Source: Agrostemma githago (Eukaryota; Streptophyta; Magnoliopsida; Caryophyllales; Caryophyllaceae). Taken from it: DNA of 64,000 nt. Numbering within the stretch: the first letter of the stretch is position 1; every line of letters starts with the position of its first letter. Location: contig OY288241.1 of NCBI GenBank assembly GCA_958450325.1, positions 54,942,078 to 55,006,077 on the forward strand, written 5' to 3'. Made by a program: the position numbers and the translations under genes. The notes under the pieces are model-generated. The model had not been told where the DNA came from and did no database searches. It worked only from the letters and a program-made list of their open reading frames with translations. Positions 47,606 to 58,931 of this stretch are shown here, one piece after another.

Positions 47606-48658
47606 CTAGGTTGAATAGTCATTTGACGCATAAGAAGCCGTAGGAGTTCCCTCAACGGCGTACTCCCAAACTCCTATTTCCCCCGATTCGGTCAGTCGGA
47701 ATTCACAGGGGCCTGGAGGTAGGTCCCAATTACGATGGTTGTAAATATTGGTTCGGTTCTTGCAAGGGACAATTAAGGCACGACCGTGGCCAAGAGAGAC
47801 GAGGCGGTGGTCAGGCACATGAAAAATCCAAGAAGGGAAGTAAGCCTCGTCAAGCCAGACACGGTTATCAAGTGGTTTAAGATGGTCGGTCGCGTAACCC
47901 AAATTTCTTGCTATTAAAGTTACAAGACCACCACGGTCGACAGAAGGGCGTTGGTCAATTATAATTTGATGAAAGTGTAACGCCACGACAATAGGTAGGT
48001 CAATAGGGGTAGGGTTACCGATCAAAGAGTCACATATCAATTGTAAAACACACACATTGAGGTTGACAATATTGTCGGTAGATGGCAAAAGACAGTGGGA
48101 AAGAATTTCAGCAAAATAACGGATGGCAGGGTTACGGATTTCTGCGGTAAAGCTAGAATTTGGTTCGAAATCACGTTGACCCGGCGCTATGCGCCTCCAC
48201 AAGTCTCTTCTAATTGCACTTAGGGGTTCACTTAGTCCGGTACCCGATGAGGGTAAACCAAGAGCTACGCCAAAGTCGGAAACATTTAAACAGTGATTTC
48301 TACCGAAGAGTCTAAATTTGAACTCTCTTGGTGTGGTCGGGTTATCGATGGTAAAGGTACCTAAAAATTCACAAGTCAAGTCTTTATTTGTGCAAGGCAC
48401 AAAATTAAGTAGCTTACTAGTACCAATCCTAGACGATAACTCTTTAATATCGTTCTTAATTCCTAAAATTTTCGTTGTGAATGGACAAGGCCACCTTGTA
48501 CTCTGAAAAGCTTTTTCAGAAAAGGTTTGAGCTAACGGTGTATTAGGACAAGGTGATAGTTTAGGCTTCGAAGACTTACTAGAAGATGAACATTTAAGAG
48601 GTTTAGAAGTCGAAGCCATACCTCGTTTTCGCGCGGCTCGTTGGGTTCTTGTCTCCAT
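47606..48658 (-). CDS. Athila third ORF (ATHILA ORF1/env-like family)
   Basis: This is an intact 350-codon frame starting at the ATG at 48658. The N-terminus is basic and serine-rich (ARKRG, then a Ser/Lys run, residues 8-45). The folded part includes LTCEFLGTFTI, then FKFRLFGRNHCLNVSDFGVALGLP around residues 110-150, a block shared by the Athila proteins named Arabidopsis retrotransposon ORF-1. In Athila elements this ORF lies after pol and has been called env-like from its position. I see no clear signal peptide or membrane helix, so the name should not be read as a function. It stays open although pol is broken. Confidence 0.75.
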   Translation of the reverse strand: METRTQRAARKRGMASTSKPLKCSSSSKSSKPKLSPCPNTPLAQTFSEKAFQSTRWPCPFTTKILGIKNDIKELSSRIGTSKLLNFVPCTNKDLTCEFLGTFTIDNPTTPREFKFRLFGRNHCLNVSDFGVALGLPSSGTGLSEPLSAIRRDLWRRIAPGQRDFEPNSSFTAEIRNPAIRYFAEILSHCLLPSTDNIVNLNVCVLQLICDSLIGNPTPIDLPIVVALHFHQIIIDQRPSVDRGGLVTLIARNLGYATDHLKPLDNRVWLDEAYFPSWIFHVPDHRLVSLGHGRALIVPCKNRTNIYNHRNWDLPPGPCEFRLTESGEIGVWEYAVEGTPTASYASNDYST

Positions 48659-49535
48659 AATAATAATTGCAAGAAAAATCCTTTAACTTTAGCTTCTCCC
48701 TCTTCAAAGACCCAAGAATATAATCACCAAGTGGAAATGGAATGGAGGTTTGAATGTGATTGGATATGGAAGGTGGTTTAATGAATATGATGGGTGAAAA
48801 TGTGGAGTGAATTGTGAGGTAAAAGGGTGATATAAATAAGGGTGGTTGGGAGGGAAAGTGAAAGTTTTAAAATTGGTGGTAAAAATTTGGTGTAAAAATT
48901 TTTGGAGGGAAAGTTATATGTGGTAAATATGGAGGAGGGAATTGAAATTGTAGTGAGGAGGTATGTTATAGGTGAATTGGCCAAGCCCATGTCGCCGGGT
49001 GAAATTTCACCCGGTCAAGCACCACCGGGTGAAATTTCACCCGACGGACTTTTTGTCGTGAAAATCGTTTTCTGGCATTTTTCCCACCGGGTGAAATTTC
49101 ACCCGGTCAAAATCTCACCGGGCGAAATTTCGCCCAGTGGTATCTTCTTCGATTTCAACAATTTTGGCAACTTTTCGTAGGGCGAAGTTTCGCCCGGTCA
49201 GGTATCACCGGGCGAAATTTTGCTCGGCGGTCTTGTTTCTTCGTTTTTCCGCCTTGCCATTTCATGGCTCTTCCAATAGTCACCTAAGGATTCAAATAAT
49301 GACTCGACTCACATTACATAATCAATATCTACCACAAACATGCTTGTGGTCTTCAATTTAGCTCCGTAACTTCTCCAAAAAGCGTGGTCTTCATCCAAAT
49401 TAAGTGCTCCATGGCGAAATCCAAGTTCAACCATTCTTCTCAAGCTAATAAACTAACAACACAAAGAAATATAATACATATGTACAAGGTGGTTGTTGAG
49501 GATACCACCAAACCTACTTCAATTTCGAGAGGGGG
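48659..49535 (-). repeat. Spacer with GGGTGAAATTTCACCC palindromes
   Basis: This lies between pol and the third ORF. At 48990-49235 there are six palindromic copies, including perfect CCGGGTGAAATTTCACCCGG and the GGGCGAAATTTCGCCC form. The rest (48700-48960) is purine-rich on the plus strand without a gene. Confidence 0.8.
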
Positions 49536-52113
49536 TTAGACATCGCTCCCGAATGGGAGCTCACCAAACTTCATGGTAGCGAAGGTCTCACGAACGTGAC
49601 CGGGATGATAAATCTTCAAACGTTGTCCATTAACCATAAATTTCCCGGTTTCCGGGCTAGATATCTCTATTGATCCATATGGTTGTACCTTGGTCACTTC
49701 GAATTGCCCCGACCATTTTGATTTCAACTTACCGGGGAAAAGCTAAGCGAGAGTTGAAGAGTAATACCTTATCACCAACGGAGAAGTCCTTACGAAGTAT
49801 TCGAGAATCGTGCCATTGGCGAGTTCGTTCCTTGTAAATCTTTGAATTTTCGTAGGCTTCTAGTCTTAGTTCTTCCAATTCTTGTAGTTGGAGAAGGCGG
49901 TTATCTCCTACAACACTCTCATCGAAGTTTAACTTTTTGATTGCCCATTTGGCTTTGTGTTCTAGTTCCACCGGTAAATGACAAGCTTTACCATACACAA
50001 GACGATAAGGAGTGGTTCCAATCGGCGCTTTGTAGGCCGTCCTTAATGCCCAAAGGGCGTCATTTAACTTCAATGAGCAATCCTTTCGGTGTGTATTTAC
50101 AACTTTATCTAAAATTTCCTTGATTTGACGGTTGGAGATCTCGGCTTTCCCATTTGATTGAGGGTGGTAGGCTAGGGACATCTTGTGAGTGATACCATAT
50201 TTCCTAAGAAGGTGCTCAAAGGTATCTTTCCTAAAATGAGAGCCTCCATCACTAATTATGGCTCTAGGCATACCGAATCTCGGGAAAATTACATTCTTGA
50301 AAAGCTTAATTACAACCTTGGAGTCATTGGTGGGGGAAGCTACGGCCTCGATCCATTTTGAGACATAATGAACCACTACTAAGATATACTTGTTACCAAA
50401 AGAGGATGTGAACGGACCCATGAAATCAATGCCCCAAACATCGAACAATTCAATCTCTAAAATGGGTTGAAGGGGCATCTCATTTCTTCTTGTAATATTC
50501 CCACTTCTTTGACAAGCATCACACGTGAGAATGAAAGCTTGGATGTCCTTAAACATGGAAGACCACCAAAACCCGCTTTGGAGAACCTTGGCAATTGTCT
50601 TTTGGTTGGCCAAGTGTCCACCATAAGATGTCGAGTGAAGGTGCTTCACAATATTATATCCTTCATCGGCCGTGACACATCGTCGATAAATTCCATCTAC
50701 ACAACGGCGGAATAAATATGGGTCGTCCCAATAATAGCGTCGGGCTTCATAACGCAGTTTCTTCCTCTCTTGCTTGGAATAATCGTCCGGAATAAAACGA
50801 GATACTAAGAAATTGACGATGTCGGCATACCAAGGTGTAATAGTATCAATGGCCATCAAGGGCTCATCTCTCATAGCTTCATTGATGGTGATACCATCTT
50901 CTTCTTTGCTCTCTTTACCAACCGTTAGCCTACTAAGATGATCCGCTACCAAGTTCTCCGATCCGGCTTTGTTTTTAATCTCAATGTCGAATTATTGTAA
51001 AAGAAGGACCCATCGAAAGAGTCGAGACTTGGTCTCCTTTTTGGACATGATGTAACGAATCGCCGCATGATCGGTGTGAATTATGACTTTGGAATCGGTA
51101 ACATAATTTCAGAATTTCTCCATGGCATTGACAACGACAAGCATCTCTCTCTCGGTTGTTGTATACCTCGATTGGAATTCATCTAATGTTTTGCTTGCGT
51201 AGTATATCACATGTAGCTTCTTGTCAACCCGTTGACCTAGAACGGCACCTACGGCAAAATCAGAAGCATCGCACATGATCTCAAATGGAAGATTCCAATC
51301 GGGAGCTTTGATAATCGGAGTGGTAGTGAGAGCGGTCTTTATCCTGCAAAAGGCCTCAAGACACGTGTCATCGAAAACAAAAGGTGCATCTTTCATAAGC
51401 AAAGAAGCCAAAGGCTTAGCAATCTTGGAAAAGTCTTTAATAAATCGTCTATAAAAACCGGCGTGACCTAGAAAACTCCTCACCCCTTTGACATTTGTAG
51501 GTGGTGGCAAGTTCTCAATCACGGAGACTTTTGCCTTATCGACTTCGACTCCTCTATTAGAAACAATATGACCTAGGACAACACCTTGTTCAACCATAAA
51601 ATGACACTTTTCCCAATTTAAAACAAGTCTATACTCTTCACATCGAGCTAACACTTGATCAAGATTTTCAAGACAAGAATCAAAAGATGTACCATGGACA
51701 CTAAAGTCATCCATACAAACTTCCATAGATTTTTCAATAAAATCGGAAAAATAGCAATCATACATCTTTGAAACGTTCCCGGTGCATTGCATAGTCCAAA
51801 TGGCATCCTTCTATAAGCATAGGCGCCATAGGGACATGTAAAAGTGGTTTTCTCTTGGTCAACAGGATGAATGGGAATTTGAAGAAATCCGGAATGACCA
51901 TCAAGGAAACAAAAATAAATGATGCGCCAATCTTTCAAGCATTTGATCAATAAAGGGAAGGGGGATATGGTCTTTTATGGTGGCCGTGTTTAATCTTCGA
52001 TAGTCAATACACATGCGCCAACCGGTAATAGTCCTAGTAGAAATTGACTCACCCTTTTCTCCTTTAATTACCGTCATTCCTTCTTTTTTCGGCACAACTT
52101 GTACGGGGCTAAC
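49536..52113 (-). pseudogene. Athila pol: RT, RNase H and integrase
   Basis: This continues the gag-protease frame past a TGA at about 52112, where a Trp codon is expected. RT motifs: WRMCIDYRRLN, LDGHSGF and the catalytic CMDDFSVHG (about 51703-51722). RNase H: FEIMCDASDFAVGAVLGQ. Integrase: zinc-binding H...H...CDACQ, then GIDFMGPF, IISDGGSHF and NGKAEISNRQIK for the D-D-E triad, and a C-terminal GDKVLLFNSRL module. Breaks: frameshifts near 51915 and 51785, stops near 51109 and 50990, and a one-base loss near 49735 before the last open piece (49536-49727). The protein cannot be made whole. Confidence 0.9.
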
Positions 52114-55100
52114 TCATTTACTTCCAGTTATTGGGTATATAATGTTAGCCTCATAAAACTTGAGGACTTCCTTCATGACAACCTCTTTCATGGTGGGGTT
52201 CAACCTACGTTGACCCTCAAACGAAGGACGGTGGTCATCATCAAGGATGATCCTATGCATACAAACGTTTGGACTTATGCCTTGGAGGTCGGCAATGCTA
52301 TACCCGATGACCTTTTTGTGTTTTCTCAAAACGCTCAAACGTTTTTCCAATTGAGGTCCATCAAAGGTAGCATTGATGATAACGGGATAATTAGTTCCTT
52401 CAAGAAAAGCATATTTGAGGGAAGAAGGGAGTGGTTTAAGTTCAAGATTAGGAGAAGAAGATACCATACTCTTACCCATCGGTAGTGGTTCTACCTTTTC
52501 ATCATGCAAACATTCATCTTCAAGGGGTGGAGAGTGAAATGGTTCATCTTCTTGCTTATCATCATCTATCAAGCTATACTCAACCAAACTGTCAATAACT
52601 TCAATGAAATTCATTTGTTCAATCATTGGTTGTTTAAGAGCTTGAGAAAGGGAAAATTCTACCGATTCGTTCCCTATGTTAAAAAATAGCTTTCCATTCT
52701 TAACATCAACTATAGCACCTCCGGTAGCCATAAAAGTTCGACCTAAAATAATGGAGGTAATAGTGTCTTCGGGCATATCCATGACAACAAAGTCGGAGGG
52801 GATGAAGAATCTACCAACTTGAATGGGTACATCCTCAAGTATCCCGAGTGGGTACTTAAAGGACCTATCCGCAAGTTGAATTGACATGCTAGTGGGTCTC
52901 ATCTCCCCCACACTAAGTCTCTTGGCAATAGAATAAGGTAACAAACTAACACTAGCCCCTAGGTCACATAAAGCTTGATTAAAAACAACATTTCCAACCC
53001 GACAAGGGATAGAAAAACTACCGGGATCCTCTAGTTTCTTTGGTATTTGGTTCATAAGAATGGCACTACATTGTTCCGTGAGAGAAATACATTCTTTATC
53101 CTCTATTGTTCTTTTTTTAGTCAAGACATCTTTCAAAAAATTAGAATAGAGGGGCATTTGAGAAATTACCTCGGCAAAGGGTAAAGTTACCTCTACCTTT
53201 TTCAACATATCCACGAAACGGCTAAATTGAGCATTCTCCTTGCGTGGCTTAGCTCGTTCGGGAAAAGGCAATGGAGGGACAAAGGTGGGAGGCGGTGGAA
53301 CATTGGATTCGTCTTCTTCTTCGGCTAATTGTTCCGCCTCTTTTCTTTTTGCTTCTTCCGCTTCCATGTGCTCTTTCTTCTTTCTTTGTTTTCTTTGTTC
53401 ATTCTCCGCATTTTGAAGGATATCGAACTCCGCTTGTATTCCCCGGTTTTGTTTGGGGGAAGTGGGAGATGATTCTTGTGATTCACTTGGTTGATTGACT
53501 TTGGATGGAGTGCTTTTGGTATTCAAGTTCAAATTCTTATATGGGTCCTCGAGTTCTTTGCCACATCTCAAAATAACGGCATTTGCTTGGTGCGAAGGGT
53601 CTCTTGGGTTTTGGGGTTGTCCGGGCAAACCATGGGGTGGATGAATTGGGGCGGCTAAGGCTTTTGTTGCTTCTTGAGATTCCCAAACCTTTAGCCTTGC
53701 CTTGGTGTCTTGATGTTCATTCCATAGTTGCCCAACGGTCCTTTGCAATTCATTATAGTTTTCCCATGGGACTCCTCCTTGACCAATTTGAGAATTGTTT
53801 GGTTGGCCATAAGATTGAGAGGGTTGATTAAATGGTGGTTGATTGTAACCTTGGTTTCCTTGAAAATTACCTTGGAACCCTTGATTGTATCCATGATTAA
53901 AATGATTACCATGTTGATTTTGGTAATTGTTGTAATTGTTAGGAACATGGAAGTTGTTACATTGTTGATTGAAGTTACTCCTTTGATGAGGAGGCGTAAA
54001 TGGGGGCATCCTTGGAGGACCTTGGTTAAAGGGCCTTTGTTGACTTTGATTGAATGACTTCAATTGACTCCCTTGGGCACGTGGCATCGTATTTTGGACA
54101 TTTTGATTGCCATAAGAAAAATTAGGATGAAATCTTGTGCCGACATTGTAAGTATTTGAAAAGGGATCAAATTGGGGTCTTTGCCCATATACTTGTATAG
54201 CTTGGACTTCATTTGGCTCTTCAATATAGACTTCTTCATTAGGAATGCAAGAGCTAGATTCATGGCCATAATTGCCACAATGATAACATTGAACTTCCCA
54301 TGTTAATTGCTTTGGAGGAGATGGTTGCCTTGGTGGAACACTCCCTTGAACTTGGTACATACCTCTAGGAGTAGGCCTTAAACTCATGGCATCCATTCTC
54401 TTTTTTAATTCATCAAGTTCCGCTTGAAGCTTCAATTCATTAGAACTTATAGATGAGTTCACTTCAACTTTCTTTCTAGAATCCCTCGATTGACCCATTC
54501 TTGAATCACTCCTTGCCATCTTCTCAATAAGACTTTTAGATGCCTCATCGGTAAGAGAAGAAAAGTCTCCTCCGGCGGCCGAATTGAGGTTTTCTTTGGT
54601 TCTAGATGAAAGGGTGTTGTAAAATGTTTGTGTGGTTAGCCAATCGGGTATTCCATGGTGTGGACATTTGCGCAACAAATCTCTAAATCTTTCCCAAGCC
54701 TTACTTAGGCTTTCAAATTCATCTTGTTTGAATGTTTGTATCTCCATGCGATATTGGTTAGTCTTTGACGGAGGGAAATATTTTTCCAAGAAGGCATTAG
54801 ATAATTGAGCCCATGTTGTAAAAGTATTAGCGGGATGGCCTTGAAGCCATCTACGAGCTCCATCTCTCAAGGTCTTCGGAAATAATAAACGATGCAATTG
54901 GCATGAAGTTAATCCATTGAGACGGGCTCCTACTAATATTTCTTTAAATGAAGCGATGTGCTCTTGAGCATCTTCTTGAGAAAAACCGTGAAAAGTGTCT
55001 TGTTGAACCGCATTTGTCAAAGAAGCTTTTAATTCATAATTTTCCAGAATCTCTCCGAAATCGACGGGAGAAGGTGTTTCTTCATGTGTGAGTTGAGAAT

Positions 55101-55439
55101 GAGAGCCTAGGGTTGCCATTTCATGTATTGGTGGTGATGATGGATTTGAATTTGGATGATTTGGAGGGGATGGATTTTGATTTTGTGGTGGAGTTTTCAG
55201 TGATGATGGTGAATTTTGTGAAGTGGAAAGTATGGAAGGATTATTTGGAATGGGATTACGTGATGTAGGAGGTGTAGAAGGTGAATGTGGTAGGATGGGA
55301 TTAAGGTTAGGAGGTGGTAGTGAAGGATGTGGAATAATAGTAGTTGAGTTATTTCCCCGAAAACGTAATGCTCTAAAAGTCCTTTCCGGCTCCGATCGAA
55401 CCACAAGCGCGATGACGTGTTCCTGGGCATAAAACTCAA
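52114..55439 (-). pseudogene. Athila gag and protease
   Basis: An open frame of about 1,090 codons has no clear ATG at its beginning; the first in-frame codons follow a TAA, so the start has probably been lost. Order: EPERTFRALRFRG; a Pro/Ser/Asn-rich stretch to about residue 95; the capsid-like part with FPKTLRDGARRWL and EKYFPPSKTNQYR (about 150-225); zinc knuckle CYHCGNYGHESSSC near 385; an Asn/Gln-rich region (400-560); a highly charged Lys/Glu segment near 660-695; then the protease with LCDLGASVSLLP near 810 and IILGRTF. It ends in the RT lead-in PITGSK at a TGA. This is the usual Athila organisation with gag and pol in one frame. Confidence 0.88.
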
Positions 55440-55537
55440 TTTAAACGATAAGACTCCTAGAACCTTGCGGCACTAGGGAAAAGAGAGAAGGGAAAAGAAT
55501 CAAACACAACAACTAAAAACAATACAATTACTCGCCG

Positions 55538-55556
55538 TTCCCCGGCAACGGCGCCA
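55538..55556 (-). other. Primer binding site, tRNA-Asp
   Basis: The minus strand reads TGGCGCCGTTGCCGGGGAA four bases after the LTR end. It is complementary to the 3' end of plant tRNA-Asp(GUC), the primer typical of Athila elements. Confidence 0.93.
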
Positions 55557-55560
55557 CTTT

Positions 55561-57545
55561 TGATCGCCTCCCAATCGGTTCGGTCGTTAACGAAGGATGA
55601 GGGATCAAACGATATTTATAAGACTCGAGAAGACACACAAAAACAAACAAGTATTCGTGGTAAGTCGAGGTCGGTCCACAGGAAACGGACGAATTGACGA
55701 GTTTAAAGCGATGTGTTTGATGTCTAGAGGGGGGGTTTCTAAGGGTCGAGTCTATGGTCGAGTCTATGCTAGAGGAATCACTACGAGAATGGCTAGGGAT
55801 AATTAATCTAGGGAAAGGCGTTGGGGAGAAGTCGGGATTCGAAACATGGAATGTAAGAAGATCGGGATCGAGTTTTTGTCGCAAAATTGATAAAAGGGAT
55901 GCCACCTTTCGGTTTCTTCACCTAACCCACTTAAAAACCCCCTTTCGCGGCGAAGAAGGGTAGGTTTCTTGTTAAGGTAATTTCTACCCCGAATTTCCCC
56001 ATATTGATAGAAATGAGTCAAGGTCGGTCTAGTTGGCCGGACTAAAACAACAAAGACACAACAACCACAAACAAGGTAAACCAACATGCAAGAAACCCAC
56101 CAATACCCCTAAATTCAAATAATCCAAGTCTTCATCCCTAAACCCCTCAACGAGAAATCAACTCACTAATCATAATGGAGAACAACAAAACATTAACTAT
56201 GGAAAAACTAACTACAACATGCATATTAACTAGATCTAAGGAAACTAACAGCAATATGATGAGAAAACTACAATCTAACAATTACCCACTAAACTATGAA
56301 ACTACCAAATTAATCAAAGGAATAATCTAGAACAACATGAACAAGATCTAGAGAAACTAACTACACTAAGATAATCTAAGCTAGATAATGATGAGAAAAC
56401 TAAAATAAATCTAAACTAGAGATAAGAGAGTGGAAAGAATTGTACCAATTGTGAAGATCTACAAGAAATAAGAAGTTTGCATGGATAAAGGTTGAAGCTT
56501 TGATGGATAGAATGAAGAACTTGTCACAAATTCTTCAATAAACCCACAAATCTTCAATAAAACTTGAATAATCTCCTTACAAACTTGTAATCTAGAGAAT
56601 TGATGATGGAAACTAAGTAGATCTACTACTAATTACTATGTAAACTACTAGATTTCTAGAGAATTACTACTAGATTACTACTAATGATGGTAATACTAAA
56701 CTACACTAATGGAAACGACTAGATGATGCCTACACTAATGGGTGATGCCCACACTAATGGGTGATGCTTTGGGCAACAATCTAGGGTTACATATATATAG
56801 TAATCCTCTTAATGGGTATTTAACCTAAAGCCCAAGTCCAACTGTTGCTTCATTAGTGAGACAATCTCCCTCAACATCTTCATAGGGTGAAACTTTGCCC
56901 TGCGGTCTTGACAGTAGTTCCCACCGGGTGAAATTTCTTTCTTTTTTTGCGTTTTTGGCACTTCTTCCCATCGGGCAAAATTTCACCCGGTGGGCGAAAT
57001 TTCGCCCGGTCAGTTTCGCCCGGTGGAGAGTCTCGGAAAATCTTCGGGGAGGCGTTTTTACCGTCGGGTGAAATTTCGCCCGGTCATTTCACTGGCCTCG
57101 CTTCTTATTTCATTTTTTCGTTAATTGATTGGATGACTTTAAACTTTAAGTTGTGTGCTTTACTCTTAGGACGGTATTCCCTTCTCTTGTGCTCGTGGAA
57201 GCTCGATCGTGATTTCGGTGCAAAATCCTATCAAAATCGATAGAAAACTACCAAAAACACGTAAAACGCACAAGAGGGACACTAATGCGAGAAGTACACA
57301 AAATATGGCGATAATCGCACTCTAAACTCGCAAAACGAGGGAAAACGGGTCTAAATGTGGGGGAAAAACGGTCTAAATTTAGCACACAACAAGCCAAACC
57401 TGCACAATCGCAATACAGTGTCAAACTTTCGAACTAAGGCAAGTTTCGAATAAGGAAAGTAGTACCCCGACGTACCTGCAAAATAATTCTAGAACCTCAG
57501 AAAGGAGCACGATGTAACCATGCACGGGTATCAAGACCCATAATA
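55561..57545 (-). repeat. 5' LTR of the Athila-type element
   Basis: This is the partner of 43426-45431. It starts TGATCGCCTCC on the plus strand. The G run is 7 here, a 13 bp duplication (GGTCGAGTCTATG) is seen near 55745, and one palindrome unit is lost. Beyond GACCCATAATAAGT the sequence turns into the DUF7745-like coding strand. Confidence 0.88.
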
Positions 57546-57549
57546 AGTT

Positions 57550-58097
57550 CACCCAGAATAAGCCAAGAGGGCGATCGCCCATACTCCATTCCCATCACAA
57601 TATTCAGAACCCGAGAATTATCCCACTCTTCATGCACCGACGCATCCTCAAATAGATAATAGAATGCGACCACGATACTGGTAGCCCGCTTACGGGCTAA
57701 GGGTGAAATGTCATAAGAGTCCTTCCGTGAAAACACCCTAACAAGTAATTCTAAGTTAATATCACATTCTCCAAAGAAAGCCTTAGCCTCCTCCTACAAA
57801 GGGATCTCCAAAAAATGGCGAAGTCGCTCCACGGGAACATCACCCTCAAATAGGTATACAAGGAGGAACCGAATGCCACCCACTTATAGCATCTAGCTCC
57901 TTGGGGAGAGGACAAACATTGCCCCTCGGGAAAGCAAAAACGTGGTTCTTAGCATCCCAAAAAAGAGAACATGCCAACAAAAAGTCATCCTGAACTTTAA
58001 CTTGTTTTAGAGCGGTAATAACAGACAAACTGTCCTCAAGATCACCTTTCTTAAGACGATCTATCCACCCGGTCAAGAGACTCCCAAAACCCGACAT
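57550..58097 (-). pseudogene. Antisense DUF7745-like gene, N-terminal part
   Basis: The minus-strand ATG at 58097 opens MSGFGSLLTGWIDRLKKGD, followed by an ACSLFWDAKNHVFAFP block (residues 42-57) that resembles the W-D-P-x-x-x-V-F-x-F signature of DUF7745 proteins. After frameshifts near 57850 it continues ERLRHFLEIPL, then RKRATSIVVAFYYLFEDA and NIVMGMEYGRSPSWLILGE, where the Athila LTR cuts in. The C-terminal part lies at 42656-43425. About 25 codons expected between the two parts are not found at either side. Role in the Tat element unknown. Confidence 0.55.
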
Positions 58098-58931
58098 GAC
58101 TCAAAATAATACAAGGAAACTATAAAGAGACTATGGGTGTTCAATTATGTCTAAAACGAGCACCCATAACCCGCATATATAGCCTTAATCGCACAACAAT
58201 TAGGAAATTGCGGAAAATTTCCATAACCGAGAACCGGGCCGCCCGAGCCCAGGCGTTCCAAGATCGGGCCGCCCAAACCCAGGCGCCCCAAGATCAGGCC
58301 GCCCAAGCCCAAGCGTCAGTATTCGGGACCGTCAGTCTTTTGGCGCTTGAACCTTAGGCTGTCAGCAATACTCTACCCCATTAGCTATTATTCGTCAACC
58401 CCGGACGTTAGGAACGACCTCCTGCGTCTATAGCCCTACATGGCATTGTCATTAAAGCATAAAAAGTGGTCTAACTTTTTTTTATCGTCGATATGCGTCT
58501 ATAGCCCTACACGATATTGTCATTAAAGCATAAAAAGTTGTCTAACTTTTTTCTTTCGCTTTGAACATAAGCGTCGAAACAATTACACTCGTCTCCAAAC
58601 ACCGGACACGAACTCGGTCAAAATATTTTAGCTGCAAAACGCTTTATGCATATTTCACACGACATCGAGTCAAATGTTTTAATTGACGTACTAGTTGATC
58701 CAACTCCCGACTTAAACTAATGCATTTTAAGCATCACGAAAAGCATTTTCGTACTCCTATGCAGCCCTAACGCATTTAAAACATCTTAAACCATGACTAA
58801 ACCGTGAGCAAACCAACTTAAAGTGATTACTTGTCATCTAAGTCACCATTTCGAAAACGCAAGCAAAATGAGCCTATCAAAGCACTAAAGTTTAACATAT
58901 ACAAAATCTAAACACAAATCACGTTTACAAT
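58098..58931. repeat. Spacer between the antisense genes with two small tandem repeats
   Basis: Three units of 30 bp (GGCCGCCC.A.CCCAGGCG core) lie at 58236-58325. A 71 bp unit (GCGTCTATAGCCCTACA...) is present twice at 58423-58561. The remainder shows no gene. Confidence 0.8.

Larger units (their letters stand above)
43426..57545 (-). mobile_element. Athila-type Ty3/gypsy retrotransposon
   Basis: On the minus strand the order is 5' LTR (55561-57545), tRNA-Asp primer site, gag-protease-RT-RNase H-integrase, a spacer, a third ORF, an untranslated region and 3' LTR (43426-45431). The tRNA-Asp primer, the long Pro/Asn-rich Gag and the extra ORF after pol are marks of the Athila lineage. pol carries several stops and frameshifts. 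The LTRs differ by about 5% by eye over the part compared. It split the antisense DUF7745-like gene of the Tat-like element. The outer right edge is not clean and no convincing duplication is found. Confidence 0.9.

Noticed and set aside
57562..57566. AGCCA as target duplication of the Athila-type element
   Set aside because: It adjoins the left LTR but lies about 16 bp outside the right LTR within sequence that encodes the DUF7745-like protein. The match may be chance.
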